Assembly (NCBI GenBank): GCA_026416875.1
Contig: JAOAEI010000002.1
Location: 1-63,387, forward strand
From: Caloramator sp.
GTDB lineage: Bacteria > Bacillota > Clostridia > Clostridiales > Caloramatoraceae
Length of the DNA stretch: 63,387 bases
Direction: 5' to 3'
The notes below the pieces were generated by a model. That model did not search any database. It worked only from the letters and a program-made list of their open reading frames with translations, and was not told where the DNA came from. Positions within the stretch are counted from its first letter, which is position 1. Each line of letters begins with the position of its first letter. The translations under genes and the position numbers were made by a program. This document shows, in pieces, positions 1 to 9,330 of the stretch.

Positions 1-77
1 TTTCGACATAAAAAAAGAGAATCCTTTTTTTGTGGTGGATTCTCTTTAAAAAAATTATACTTTGTCAACAATCTGAA
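1..77. repeat. left copy of 77-bp terminal inverted repeat
   Basis: Bases 1-77 are the exact reverse complement of bases 63311-63387; identity stops at base 78. The repeat holds an 11-bp hairpin (14-24 with 37-47) and a linker containing TTTGTCAACAATCTGA. It is intergenic. Seen directly; that it is an interspersed genomic repeat where the assembly broke is inference. Confidence 0.95.
7..47 (-). terminator. Rho-independent terminator in left repeat, reading leftward
   Basis: An 11-bp perfect stem (14-24 with 37-47) encloses a 12-nt loop. Read on the minus strand it is followed by a run of seven T (bases 10-16 as A on plus). It would stop leftward transcription out of the window. Confidence 0.7.
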
Positions 78-107
78 AATAGCAGGTATTAACCTGCTAT
101 TTTTTTG
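78..107 (+). terminator. terminator of a gene left of the window
   Basis: A 10-bp perfect stem (78-87 with 92-101) with a 4-nt loop is followed by a T run. No gene ends inside the window before it, so it probably serves an upstream gene or belongs to the composite repeat, since a similar GC-rich hairpin also abuts the repeat at the right end. Confidence 0.7.
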
Positions 108-248
108 CTATATTATTGCATTTTTTGAAAATAGTCATATAATATAAGTAGTAGAATAATAACTTTGGTTAAAAATAAGAGATTTATTGAGAAAAATCGA
201 TATGTTTAGATTGTAATTTTAAATAATTATGGATTTTGTTTAAAATGC

Positions 249-276
249 TTGACTTTTTGTGTGATTTTGATACAAT
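249..276 (+). promoter_or_regulatory. sigma-A promoter of speD
   Basis: TTGACT (249-254) and TACAAT (271-276) are separated by 16 nt and lie about 40 nt before the speD start. No riboswitch-like structure was found in 107-316; apart from this promoter that stretch is plain AT-rich DNA. Confidence 0.7.
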
Positions 277-316
277 TTAATTATTGTAAAAAATAAAAAG
301 GAGGTTGAGAGTTAGA

Positions 317-697
317 ATGAACGCTTTAGGTCGTCACATTATTGCAGAAATTTATGGTTGTGATGCAGAAATTTTAAACGACAGAGAAAAAATTGAAAAG
401 ATAATGGTCGATGCTGCACTTATGGCGGGAGCAGAAGTTAGAGAAGTAGCCTTTCATAAATTTAGTCCCCTTGGTGTTAGCGGCGTTGTAGTAATTTCTG
501 AATCTCACCTTACAATTCATACATGGCCAGAGCTAGGATACGCTGCAGTAGATGTTTTTACGTGCGGCGATCATATAAATCCATGGGATGCTTGTAACTA
601 TATGACTGAGCAATTTGGAGCAACACATATAACTGCTACTGAAGTAAAAAGAGGATTGTTTGATCAACCGGTTCAGGTAAAAGTTTCATCATTATAA
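317..697 (+). CDS. speD: S-adenosylmethionine decarboxylase proenzyme
   Basis: The product (126 aa) should decarboxylate S-adenosylmethionine to the aminopropyl donor used for spermidine synthesis. It is the small bacterial class 1b enzyme, which self-cleaves at a Glu-Ser bond to form a pyruvoyl group. The sequence shows Ser63 in SESHLTIH, His68 and Cys83 (FTCGDH), the positions of the processing and catalytic residues in this family. ATG 317 is chosen because it follows AAGGAGG (298-304) by 12 nt; an in-frame TTG at 305 touches the ribosome binding site. No speE lies next to it. It has its own promoter and a shared terminator downstream. Confidence 0.96.
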   Translation: MNALGRHIIAEIYGCDAEILNDREKIEKIMVDAALMAGAEVREVAFHKFSPLGVSGVVVISESHLTIHTWPELGYAAVDVFTCGDHINPWDACNYMTEQFGATHITATEVKRGLFDQPVQVKVSSL

Positions 698-701
698 ATA
701 C

Positions 702-737
702 AAAAATGCGCCCTAAATGAAAAGGACGCATTTTTTA
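702..737. terminator. bidirectional terminator between speD and the pyrophosphatase gene
   Basis: AAATGCG (704-710) pairs with CGCATTT (727-733), extended by a CC/GG pair, and has T-rich flanks on both sides. It separates two convergent genes. Confidence 0.8.
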
Positions 738-740
738 TTT

Positions 741-2363
741 TTATTCGATGATTTGTGAAAGTGGAGGAATAATCTGTTTTTTCCTTGAGATTACTCCTGG
801 TAAAAATACAAAATTATTGTGAGTATCTACATTAAAGGCTTTTGCTACAAGATCTTTTTCTTTTCCTGCGAATATTATCTCAGAGCCCTCTCTAATGATA
901 TCGGTTAACATTATAATTAATAGATCATATCCTCTTTCATTGCACAATTTATTCATAAAGTTTAAAATATCATTTTTCGTTTCCCCAAGGCCTTCTACGT
1001 TCATAGTGTTAACTTGACTAATACCTATTTTATATTTACCAAGTTTAAATTCCTTAAAATCTTGAAAGAATATTTCCTCAGGTGTCTTATTTTGCAAAGA
1101 TGTTCCTGCTCTAAACATTTCAATAGCAAAAGTTTCAATATCTATGCCTGCTATTTCTGCTAGCCTTTCAGCTGTTATTTTATCTATATATGTGCAGGTA
1201 GGTGACTTAAATTTAACAGTATCAGATATGATAGCAGCGCAAAGCAATCCAGCTATGTTCTTTGGGGGTCTAATCCCATTTTCAAAATACATTCCTGCAA
1301 TTATAGTAGATGTGCTTCCTACAGGTTCATTTCTAAAGAAAATAGGTTTACCTGTTTGAATGTCAGCAACTCTATGATGGTCAATAATTTCTAATATTTC
1401 AGCATCATCAATTCCATGGACAGTTTGGGACCTTTCATTATGATCAACTAAAATAACAAGTTTTTTCTTTTGTGATATTAAGTGATATCTTGAGATAAAT
1501 CCATATATTTTATTGTTTTCATCCAAAACAGGATAGCTTCTATATCGTGTTTGTAGCATTTTATCTCGTATTTCATCTACAAAATCGTCGATATGAAAAC
1601 TTATAATATTTTCAGTAGTCATAACATATTTTACAGGAATGCTTTGATTTATTAATCTTGCAGTAGTATAAGTGTCATTAGGAGTATTTATGATTATACA
1701 GTTTTTTTGCCTTGCCAGTTGAAAAACTTCCTCCTCCACATTAAATCCACCAGTTACAATTAAACAATTAGCACCAAGTTCAATTGCTTTTATTTGGGAA
1801 TCCTTCCTATTGCCTACTATTACTATATCACCCTGTTCAATAAAAGGTTTCATGCTGTCTGGAGTTAAAGCTGCTACAACTATTTTGCCATTAGAGTTAA
1901 ATTTAGCTTCATCACCTAAAATTAGTTTTGCGTTTAATGTTTCCAATATATTTCTTAGAGGAGTTTTAATAATATTGTTTTCAAGTGTATCCATATATTT
2001 ACTTGTGATATTTGACAATGTCACAAGTCCTAGAAACTTTTCGTTCTCATCGATAACTGCAAGGGTTTTAACATTATTTTTTTTCATAAGCATCCAAGCA
2101 GTTTTAATTGATGAGTCTGGAGAAATAGGTATTACTTTATCTAAATTTAAGTCGGAAAGTTGAGTTTTTACTGTTGGGAGGATGTCTGGCTTTGGAATAT
2201 TAAAATAATTTAAAACAAATTCGGTTTCTTGATTTATATCTCCAAGTCTTTTAGCAATAGCGTTAAAACCTAAACGCTTTTTGAGTTCAGCATAGCCTAT
2301 TGCAGCTGCAATTGAGTCGGTATCAGGATTTTTGTGGCCAAATATGTAAATAATATCTGTCAT
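741..2363 (-). CDS. ppaC: CBS/DRTGG-regulated manganese-dependent inorganic pyrophosphatase
   Basis: A family II (DHH) pyrophosphatase of 540 aa that hydrolyses PPi to phosphate in the cytoplasm. The N-terminal metal motif GHKNPDTDS is at residues 9-17 and the DHH motif (IIDHH) near 328-330, followed by the DHHA2 substrate domain. Between them lie about 230 extra residues: a CBS domain (about 70-125), a DRTGG-type region (about 125-235) and a second CBS domain (about 245-300). In this subfamily the insert binds adenine nucleotides and controls activity; plain family II enzymes are only about 310 aa. The ATG follows AGGAGG on the minus strand. It is monocistronic and divergent from the Ca-ATPase gene. 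Confidence 0.93.
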   Translation of the reverse strand: MTDIIYIFGHKNPDTDSIAAAIGYAELKKRLGFNAIAKRLGDINQETEFVLNYFNIPKPDILPTVKTQLSDLNLDKVIPISPDSSIKTAWMLMKKNNVKTLAVIDENEKFLGLVTLSNITSKYMDTLENNIIKTPLRNILETLNAKLILGDEAKFNSNGKIVVAALTPDSMKPFIEQGDIVIVGNRKDSQIKAIELGANCLIVTGGFNVEEEVFQLARQKNCIIINTPNDTYTTARLINQSIPVKYVMTTENIISFHIDDFVDEIRDKMLQTRYRSYPVLDENNKIYGFISRYHLISQKKKLVILVDHNERSQTVHGIDDAEILEIIDHHRVADIQTGKPIFFRNEPVGSTSTIIAGMYFENGIRPPKNIAGLLCAAIISDTVKFKSPTCTYIDKITAERLAEIAGIDIETFAIEMFRAGTSLQNKTPEEIFFQDFKEFKLGKYKIGISQVNTMNVEGLGETKNDILNFMNKLCNERGYDLLIIMLTDIIREGSEIIFAGKEKDLVAKAFNVDTHNNFVFLPGVISRKKQIIPPLSQIIE

Positions 2364-2508
2364 TAAAACACCTCCTATTTACTTAAATATTATAACTAAT
2401 AAATACTGTTTTTTAAATAATGATTTCTTTTTGTGATATAAATATGCTTTTAAAAATATATTTTAATTAGGTTTATCTTCATTAATTTTAACTAAGGGGG
2501 ATGATATT

Positions 2509-5109
2509 TTGGCATATTATGAAACTGACATAAAAAAAGATAATATTTTTTTAGGTTTAAGCAAACATGAAGTAAAAAGGAGACAAGAAAAATATGGATT
2601 TAACGAGATAGCAAAAAAGAAAAAGAAATCACCATTTATTATTTTTCTATCACAGTTCAATGATTTTATAGTATGGGTTCTACTGGCTGCAACTATAATT
2701 TCTATATTTTTAGGAGAAATTGCCGATGCTATAACTATTTTCATAATAATATTAATGGATGGAGTTTTGGGTTTTATTCAAGAATATCGAACCGAGAAGG
2801 CTTTAGAGGCTTTAAAGGAGTTTGCAGCACCAACTGCAAAGGTTATTCGTGATGGAAAGAAATTTATAGTAAAGGCTAAAGAATTGGTTATAGGAGATAT
2901 TGTAGAACTAGAAAGTGGTGATAGGGTCCCTGCAGATATATTGCTGTTAATAGCAGATGGTTTACAGAGTGATGAGTCGATTTTGACTGGTGAATCAATG
3001 CCAGTTGATAAAAGAGCATTTAATGGAAATAACATAAAACAAGAAAATATGGTTTATATGGGTTGCCTAATAACTAAAGGCAAGGCCTTAGGGAAAGTTG
3101 TTGCAACTGGGATGAATACAGAAATGGGGAAAATTGCAGATATGCTAGAAAATATAAATGATAATAAGACTCCTCTTCAGGAAAAACTCGATAAATTGGG
3201 AGAATATCTTGTATATTTAATATTGGCAATCTGTGCATTAGTTACTGTAACGGGAATATTAAGGGGCGAAAATATTTATAAAATGTTTCTAGTTGGTGTA
3301 AGTTTAGCAGTTGCAGCTATTCCTGAAGGCCTCCCTGCAGTAGTGACTGTTTCATTGGCCCTAGGAGTTCAAAGAATGATGAAAAAAAATGCTATTGTTA
3401 GAAAACTTCCGGCTGTTGAAACACTAGGATGTACTCAAGTTATATGCTCAGATAAAACTGGAACATTGACTCAAAATAAGATGACAGCACGAAAGATATA
3501 TGTTTTAAATAAGGAATTTAGAGTAGCTGGAGAAGGTTATGATACTAAAGGTGACATACTATATGATGGTAAAAGAACAAATTTAGATAATAATGAAGTA
3601 TTTAAAAAGTTATTTGAATGTTGTGTTTTATGTAATAACGCTTCGATTGAAGGAAATGATTTTTTAGGAGATCCTACAGAAATTGCATTATTAGTATTGA
3701 CAGCTAAATTTGGATATAAAAAGGAAAAATTAAATGACTTTAAAATAATAAAAGAAAACCCATTTGATTCTGATAGAAAAATGATGTCGGTTGTTGTTCA
3801 GGAGGGTAATAAAAAATATTTATATGTAAAGGGGGCACCAGAGAGAATAATAGACAAATGTAAATCAATTTTAGAGGATACAAGAATAAGAGAAATAACA
3901 AACAGTGATAAAAAAGTTATAATGTCAGCTAATGATAAAATGGCAAAGGAAGCATTAAGGGTATTGGCCTTTGCTTATAAAGAAATTGGGAATACATCAG
4001 ATGAAAAGGAACTAATATTTATAGGTTTAATAGGGATGATGGACCCCCCAAGGAAGGAAGCTTATGATGCTGTAATAGAGGCGAAAATGGCAGGAATTGT
4101 TCCAGTGATGATAACGGGTGATCATAAGTTAACGGCTGAAGCTATAGCAAAAGAATTAGGAATATTAAACAATAAAGAGCTTGTATTAACTGGTGAAGAT
4201 TTAAATAAAATGCCGGAAAAAGAACTTGATGACATAATAATGAATGTAAAAGTTTTTGCAAGAGTTACTCCTTCACATAAATACAGAATTGTAAAGGCAT
4301 ATAAAAGAAAGGGACTAGTAGTTGCTATGACCGGTGATGGAGTAAATGATGCTCCAGCGGTAAAGGAAGCAGATATAGGAATTGCTATGGGGAAAAGTGG
4401 AACAGATGTCACAAAAGAATCGGCATCATTAATATTGCTTGACGATAATTTTGCAACAATTGTCGCTGCCGTAAAAGAGGGAAGAATTATTTACGATAAT
4501 ATTAGAAAATTTATAAGATATCTTCTTTCCTGCAATATTGGAGAAGTTTTAACTATGTTTTTAAGTTCCCTTTTAAGCTTGCCAATTCCACTTCTTCCTA
4601 TACAAATATTATTTGTGAATTTAGCTACGGACGGACTCCCAGCTATGGCTCTTAGCATGGAGAAGGGAGAAAATGACATAATGCAGAGGATGCCAAGAAA
4701 AAGGGATGAAAGTATATTTTCAGAGGGATTGCTGCACAAAATTGTTTTTAGAGGAATACTAATTGGTTTGTGCACAGTGGCATCCTATGCAATAAGCCTG
4801 AATTATTTTGGTAATATAATTATATCAAGAACAGTAGCTCTCGGAACTTTAATAATGTCGCAACTTTTCCACGTTTTTGAGTGTAGATCTGAAAGACAAT
4901 CTATTTTTAATATAGGTATTTTTACTAATAAATACTTAATATATTCAGTATTATCATCATTAATTATGTTGATTTTTATTATATATAATCCTTTCATGCA
5001 GAAAGTATTTTACACACATCCTTTAAATGTTATTCAGTGGGTTATAGTGTTATTATTTTCAGGTATAATATCATTGATATCAAGTCTATATTGGTATAAG
5101 AAAAATTAA
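2509..5109 (+). CDS. P-type calcium-translocating ATPase
   Basis: An 866-aa P2A-type cation ATPase, probably exporting Ca2+ at the expense of ATP. Visible features are an N-terminal cation-ATPase domain, the actuator TGES motif (about residue 163), M4 IPEGLP, the phosphorylated aspartate in DKTGTLTQ (D315), the hinge TGDGVNDAP (about residue 608) and M6 with NLATDGLPA. PEGLP together with the N..TD pattern in M6 is typical of SERCA/PMCA calcium pumps. The start is a TTG eight nt after AAGGGGG; the ATG at 2501 is out of frame. Mg2+ or Mn2+ cannot be ruled out as substrate. It stands alone and ends at a strong terminator. Confidence 0.93.
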   Translation: MAYYETDIKKDNIFLGLSKHEVKRRQEKYGFNEIAKKKKKSPFIIFLSQFNDFIVWVLLAATIISIFLGEIADAITIFIIILMDGVLGFIQEYRTEKALEALKEFAAPTAKVIRDGKKFIVKAKELVIGDIVELESGDRVPADILLLIADGLQSDESILTGESMPVDKRAFNGNNIKQENMVYMGCLITKGKALGKVVATGMNTEMGKIADMLENINDNKTPLQEKLDKLGEYLVYLILAICALVTVTGILRGENIYKMFLVGVSLAVAAIPEGLPAVVTVSLALGVQRMMKKNAIVRKLPAVETLGCTQVICSDKTGTLTQNKMTARKIYVLNKEFRVAGEGYDTKGDILYDGKRTNLDNNEVFKKLFECCVLCNNASIEGNDFLGDPTEIALLVLTAKFGYKKEKLNDFKIIKENPFDSDRKMMSVVVQEGNKKYLYVKGAPERIIDKCKSILEDTRIREITNSDKKVIMSANDKMAKEALRVLAFAYKEIGNTSDEKELIFIGLIGMMDPPRKEAYDAVIEAKMAGIVPVMITGDHKLTAEAIAKELGILNNKELVLTGEDLNKMPEKELDDIIMNVKVFARVTPSHKYRIVKAYKRKGLVVAMTGDGVNDAPAVKEADIGIAMGKSGTDVTKESASLILLDDNFATIVAAVKEGRIIYDNIRKFIRYLLSCNIGEVLTMFLSSLLSLPIPLLPIQILFVNLATDGLPAMALSMEKGENDIMQRMPRKRDESIFSEGLLHKIVFRGILIGLCTVASYAISLNYFGNIIISRTVALGTLIMSQLFHVFECRSERQSIFNIGIFTNKYLIYSVLSSLIMLIFIIYNPFMQKVFYTHPLNVIQWVIVLLFSGIISLISSLYWYKKN

Positions 5110-5136
5110 AGGAAGTAAAGTTAGCTTTACTTCCTT
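5109..5136. terminator. terminator after the Ca-ATPase gene
   Basis: A 12-bp perfect stem (5109-5120 with 5125-5136) with a 4-nt loop starts on the ATPase stop codon and overlaps the end of the convergent gene. The T run is short on both strands. Confidence 0.7.
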
Positions 5137-5537
5137 ATTATTTGTTTTTGTTGAAGTTTTTTAAGGTCAAGGCCAATAGGAATTAATTCTTTTTTCGTTG
5201 TCATATTTATAACGTTCATTATTTCTATAACATCTGAATCTTTCTTCTTGTTCTTTTTTGGCTTTAAACCTTGAATTAAAACTAAGTTCCCCTGATTGAT
5301 TTGGATGAATTCGGGTTTTTTAAAGAACCTTCTTTTTTTGTATTGACATTTAACTACAAGTTTGCTTCTTTCCGGTTTTACAACAATATCGACCTTTAAT
5401 AAGTGAATGAATCCTAATATTACTTTTTCAGCGATTTTTACGCTTAGCACATGACCATGAACTTGAGTTAAGCGATCTTTATATTTTTCCCAGTAAGCAT
5501 CTTGAAGTTTTTGATTTAACTTTTCTTTAAACCCCAT
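5127..5537 (-). CDS. small basic protein of unknown function
   Basis: A 136-aa lysine-rich protein I do not recognise. It has no signal peptide, transmembrane segment or cysteine pair; a beta-rich middle (about 30-95) carries a cluster of basic residues (KKRRFFKKPEF), and a second basic patch (KPKKNKKK) is near residue 95. Nucleic-acid binding is possible but unproven. The ATG follows a GGAGAAT-type site on the minus strand. It is monocistronic and convergent with the Ca-ATPase gene, and its upstream region is shared divergently with the hydrogenase operon, so it could be connected with it. The length, codon use and ribosome binding site support a real gene. Confidence 0.7.
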   Translation of the reverse strand: MGFKEKLNQKLQDAYWEKYKDRLTQVHGHVLSVKIAEKVILGFIHLLKVDIVVKPERSKLVVKCQYKKRRFFKKPEFIQINQGNLVLIQGLKPKKNKKKDSDVIEIMNVINMTTKKELIPIGLDLKKLQQKQIIRK

Positions 5538-5637
5538 ATTTCATTCTCCTTTATATTAATTTTATTGTAAAAAATTGCTTAAAAAATTTCTTAACATTAT
5601 TATATTATAGCAATAAATTTAACAACAGTCGAGGGGG

Positions 5638-5673
5638 AATAGATTGTTAATAATTTAATCTGTTAAATCTATT
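5638..5673. promoter_or_regulatory. inverted repeat upstream of the hydrogenase operon (possible operator)
   Basis: AATAGATT (5638-5645) and AATCTATT (5666-5673) form an 8-bp inverted repeat with a 20-bp centre that contains TTAA-rich sequence. It lies about 90 bp before a TATAAT at 5761-5766. It could bind a regulator of either divergent gene, but AT-rich DNA yields such repeats by chance. Confidence 0.25.
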
Positions 5674-5760
5674 TAAAAAAAATGTAAATTGTGTTATACT
5701 AATATAAAGCCTAAAATTTAATTGATTTTTTTGCCTGTTATAAACAAAATCATATGCTGT

Positions 5761-5766
5761 TATAAT
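5761..5766 (+). promoter_or_regulatory. putative -10 element for the hyp-mbh operon
   Basis: TATAAT lies 24 nt before the hypF start. No good -35 is present at 17 nt, so activation by a regulator or a different start point is possible. This is the only candidate start for a 13-kb operon. Confidence 0.4.
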
Positions 5767-5790
5767 TAAGAAAATATAGGTGATAAACTT

Positions 5791-8040
5791 ATGCTAAGAG
5801 CTGTAATAAAGATTAATGGCATTGTTCAAGGGGTTGGCTTTAGACCTTTTATAAATAAATTAGTTAAAAATTTTAATTTAAAAGGTTGGGTTAAAAATAC
5901 TTCATTAGGTGTAGAGTTAGAGGTTGAAGGTGAAGAAATTCATATAAAAAATTTTATAGACGAAATAATAAATAATCCGCCAAAGTTGGCTTTTATAGAA
6001 GATTTAAAATACGAATTTTTTAAAGAATTAAAATATTATAAAGGATTTGAAATTATAAAAAGTCAAGGTAAAGAAGATAAGTTTACATTTGTATCTCCTG
6101 ATGTATGTATTTGTGATGATTGCCTTAGTGAATTATTTGATAAAGAAAATAGAAGGTATTTGTATCCTTTTATAAATTGCACTAATTGTGGTCCACGATT
6201 TACGATTATTAAAGATGTCCCCTATGATAGGGACAAGACTACAATGAAGGAGTTTGAAATGTGTCATCAATGTTTAAGTGAATATTTGGATATTGATGAT
6301 AGAAGATACCATGCTCAACCTAATTGCTGTAAAGAATGTGGACCAAAGGTTTATTTTATAGATAAAAATAAGGAAAAATTCGATAAAGGAATAGAAAAGG
6401 CAATAGAATATCTAAAGGATGGTAAAATAATCGCAATCAAAGGTATAGGAGGATTTCATGTAGCCTGTGATGCGAAGAATAAAGAGTCAGTATTAAAATT
6501 AAGACAAAGAAAAGGTAGGGATGAAAAGCCCTTTGCCCTTATGATGAGGGATATTGATGTTGTTGAAAATTATTGCTATCTAGATACAGAAGAAAAAAGT
6601 ATTTTGGAAAGTTATAAAAGGCCTATTGTATTGCTAAAAAAAAGAAATAATCTCTTAGATTATATATCGGAAAATAAATGGTTAGGAGTTATGCTGCCAT
6701 ATACACCTTTACATTATCTTATTATGAGAGAATTAGATGTGCTTGTGATGACAAGTGGAAATATTCATGATGTTCCAATAGTATATAAAAATGATGAGGC
6801 TATAAGTGAACTTTGGGATATTGTAGATGGATTTTTGATTCATGACAGGGATATACATGTAAGATGTGATGATTCAATAGTAAAGGTATTTGAGGGTAAG
6901 GAATATTTTATAAGAAGGTCGAGGGGGTATGTGCCTTTTCCGATAAGATATGAATCGAGGAACAAAATATTGGCCTGTGGTGCTGAACAAAAAGGATCCT
7001 TTGCTTTAAGCAAAAATGGTTTTGTTTTTCTAAGTCAGCATATCGGGGAGCTGCGAAATGCTGAAACCTATAAGCATTATATAGAACAAATTGAACATTT
7101 TAAAAAATTATTTGATATAGATGTTGAAAAAATTGTATGTGATATGCATCCTGATTACTTATCTACCCATTATGCTAAGGAAATTAGCAAAAATCAAAAA
7201 CTCCCCCTTTATATGGTGCAGCATCATCATGCACATATGGCATCATGTATGGCAGACAATAAACTGAAGGGGGAAGTCATAGGGATTATCTGGGATGGAA
7301 CAGGTTATGGTCTAGATGGGAAAATATGGGGTGGAGAGTTTTTAATTGGTGATTATAGAGGATTTAAAAGGGTGGCTACCATAAGGGACATAGGTTTACC
7401 TGGAGGAGAGAGGGCAATAAAGGATGTTTATAGGATAAAGTATTCCTTATTAATAGATACATTTGGAGAAATTCCCCAAGAGTTTGTTACCACCGATGAC
7501 ATTGATGTGATAAATATGATGATAAATAAGGATTTTAATACAGTAAAAGCCAGTAGCATAGGGAGATTATTTGACGGCGTTGCAAGCATTATGGGTATTA
7601 AGGATAGAGTATCCTATGAAGGTCAAGCGGCAATCCTATTAGAAACAAAGGCTTTAGAATGTGAGGAACATTATAATTATCATCTTTATAATGAAAATGA
7701 AGATATTCTAAAAATAGATTGGAGACCTATTATTGAAGATATAGTAAAGGATATAACTTCAGGAAAAAATATAGAAATTATTGCTTCATCTTTTATGAAC
7801 ACATTAGTAAAATCAGCAGTTGATATAGTTTTAAGACTAAGGAATGCTCATAATATCGACACAATTGTAATTTCAGGCGGAGTTTTTCAAAATATTTATC
7901 TGTTAAGTAAATTAGTTCAGAATCTTAGAAATAAGAATTTTAAAGTATATTACCATAACAGGGTTTCTGCAAATGATGAGGGAATAGCACTAGGGCAATT
8001 AGCAATTGCTGAAGATGGAGGAGGAATTTTATGTGTTTAG
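5791..8040 (+). CDS. hypF: carbamoyltransferase HypF, NiFe hydrogenase maturation
   Basis: HypF (749 aa) makes the carbamoyl adenylate from which the cyanide ligands of the NiFe site are formed and passes the carbamoyl group to HypE. Domains in order: acylphosphatase (GIVQGVGFRPF, about 9-19); two zinc fingers (CDDCLSE and CTNCGPRF, then CHQCLSE and CCKECGP, about 105-190); a YrdC-like domain (about 200-380); and a Kae1-like domain with the metal-binding HHHAHMASCMADN region (about 478-490). Length is normal for the family. It opens the operon, has an AGGTGAT ribosome binding site, and overlaps hypC by 10 nt. Confidence 0.97.
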   Translation: MLRAVIKINGIVQGVGFRPFINKLVKNFNLKGWVKNTSLGVELEVEGEEIHIKNFIDEIINNPPKLAFIEDLKYEFFKELKYYKGFEIIKSQGKEDKFTFVSPDVCICDDCLSELFDKENRRYLYPFINCTNCGPRFTIIKDVPYDRDKTTMKEFEMCHQCLSEYLDIDDRRYHAQPNCCKECGPKVYFIDKNKEKFDKGIEKAIEYLKDGKIIAIKGIGGFHVACDAKNKESVLKLRQRKGRDEKPFALMMRDIDVVENYCYLDTEEKSILESYKRPIVLLKKRNNLLDYISENKWLGVMLPYTPLHYLIMRELDVLVMTSGNIHDVPIVYKNDEAISELWDIVDGFLIHDRDIHVRCDDSIVKVFEGKEYFIRRSRGYVPFPIRYESRNKILACGAEQKGSFALSKNGFVFLSQHIGELRNAETYKHYIEQIEHFKKLFDIDVEKIVCDMHPDYLSTHYAKEISKNQKLPLYMVQHHHAHMASCMADNKLKGEVIGIIWDGTGYGLDGKIWGGEFLIGDYRGFKRVATIRDIGLPGGERAIKDVYRIKYSLLIDTFGEIPQEFVTTDDIDVINMMINKDFNTVKASSIGRLFDGVASIMGIKDRVSYEGQAAILLETKALECEEHYNYHLYNENEDILKIDWRPIIEDIVKDITSGKNIEIIASSFMNTLVKSAVDIVLRLRNAHNIDTIVISGGVFQNIYLLSKLVQNLRNKNFKVYYHNRVSANDEGIALGQLAIAEDGGGILCV

Positions 8041-8264
8041 CAGTTCCTTTAAAGTTAGTAGAAATTGATGGCAATGATGCTGTGGCAGAACTTGATGGGA
8101 TTAAGATGAAGATAAGAATAGATTTTGTCAAGGATGTTAAAGTTGGAGATTATGTTTATGTTCATGCTGGCTTTGCAATAAATAAGCTTGATGAGGAGCT
8201 TGCAAAAGAAAACCTAGAGCTATTTAGGGAGGTTGCCAATGCAGCTAAAAATAAATCCGAATGA
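8031..8264 (+). CDS. hypC: hydrogenase maturation chaperone HypC
   Basis: A 77-aa HypC/HybG/HupF chaperone. It carries the iron with its diatomic ligands between HypD and the hydrogenase large subunit. The diagnostic N-terminus MCLAVPLKL is present; Cys2, exposed after Met removal, is the essential residue. The start overlaps the hypF end by 10 nt and the end overlaps hypD by 26 nt, so the three are translationally coupled. Only one HypC is encoded here, as expected if it serves one hydrogenase. Confidence 0.96.
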   Translation: MCLAVPLKLVEIDGNDAVAELDGIKMKIRIDFVKDVKVGDYVYVHAGFAINKLDEELAKENLELFREVANAAKNKSE

Positions 8265-9321
8265 TATAAAAGATATAGTAGAATTTATAAATAATTATGA
8301 TAAAAAGACAATTAAAATAATGGAAGTTTGTGGAACTCATACTATGGCTATAGCAAAAAGTGGTATAAAAACGATACTTCCGGAAAATATAAAATTAATT
8401 TCTGGTCCAGGATGCCCAGTGTGTGTAACAGCCATTAATAGAATTGATGAAGTTTTAGCTCTTTCACAAAATCCTAAAGTCTTGATAGCTACTTTTGGTG
8501 ATATGTTTAAAGTTCCTGGAAGTAGACCAGGAGTAAATTTGGCTTCATTAAAGTCTATGGGTGCTAAAATAGAAATGATTTATTCTGCAATGGATGCTCT
8601 TTTGATTGCCGAAAATAATCCCGAATATGAAGTTGTTTTCTTGGGAATTGGCTTTGAAACAACTGCTCCAGGGACGGCTGTTGCTATAAAAGAGGCAAAG
8701 GAAAGGAATATCAAAAATTTTTCTGTTTTTTCTATGCATAAATTTGTAGAACCTGCATTGAGGGTTCTATTAGATTCTAAGGAGATTGAAATCGATGCAT
8801 TTATTTGTCCGGGGCATGTATCAACTATTCTTGGGATTAAGGGCTTTAAATTTTTAGCTGATGAATATAAAAAGCCTTCTGTAATATCAGGATTTGAACC
8901 TGAAGACATTTTAACAGCAATATATAAAATCATCATGCAGATTGAGAAGAATACTGCTATAGTTGAAAATGAATATTTGAGAATTGTAAACTTAGATGGA
9001 AATAAGTTTGCACAAAAATTTATAGAGGATGTTTTTGAACCTGTTGACGATGTTTGGAGAGGATTAGGGGTTATCCCAAGGAGTGGTATGGGGATTAAAG
9101 ATATTTACAGCGATTTTGATACAGTTAAAAGGTTTGATATAAAATTAAATTTTGAAGATAAAGTGACAATTTGCAAATGTGGAGACATAATAAAAGGGAA
9201 AATAGAACCAAAGGAATGTTCCTTATTTGCTAAGATATGTTCACCTGAAAATCCAATAGGTCCTTGCATGGTTTCAAGTGAGGGGGCCTGTGCGGCATAT
9301 TATAAGTATTTAAGATTCTGA
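8239..9321 (+). CDS. hypD: hydrogenase maturation factor HypD
   Basis: HypD (360 aa) is the iron-sulfur scaffold on which the Fe(CN)2CO unit is assembled with HypC. It shows CGTHTMA near residue 25, GPGCPVC near 57, and the C-terminal cysteine-rich cluster (CKCGD ... CSLFAKIC ... GPCMVSSEGAC) that holds the 4Fe-4S centre. The ATG at 8239 is preferred to an in-frame TTG at 8233, because AGGGAGG (8226-8232) is 6 nt before the ATG but touches the TTG. It overlaps the hypC end and lies 9 nt before hypE. Confidence 0.96.
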   Translation: MQLKINPNDIKDIVEFINNYDKKTIKIMEVCGTHTMAIAKSGIKTILPENIKLISGPGCPVCVTAINRIDEVLALSQNPKVLIATFGDMFKVPGSRPGVNLASLKSMGAKIEMIYSAMDALLIAENNPEYEVVFLGIGFETTAPGTAVAIKEAKERNIKNFSVFSMHKFVEPALRVLLDSKEIEIDAFICPGHVSTILGIKGFKFLADEYKKPSVISGFEPEDILTAIYKIIMQIEKNTAIVENEYLRIVNLDGNKFAQKFIEDVFEPVDDVWRGLGVIPRSGMGIKDIYSDFDTVKRFDIKLNFEDKVTICKCGDIIKGKIEPKECSLFAKICSPENPIGPCMVSSEGACAAYYKYLRF

Positions 9322-9330
9322 GGTGAAACT

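Noticed and set aside
1144-2163. Plus-strand ORFs inside the pyrophosphatase gene
   Set aside because: Opposite-strand shadows with no ribosome binding site; the minus-strand gene is well supported by motifs.
8233-8235. TTG start for hypD
   Set aside because: It touches the AGGGAGG site; the ATG at 8239 has proper spacing.
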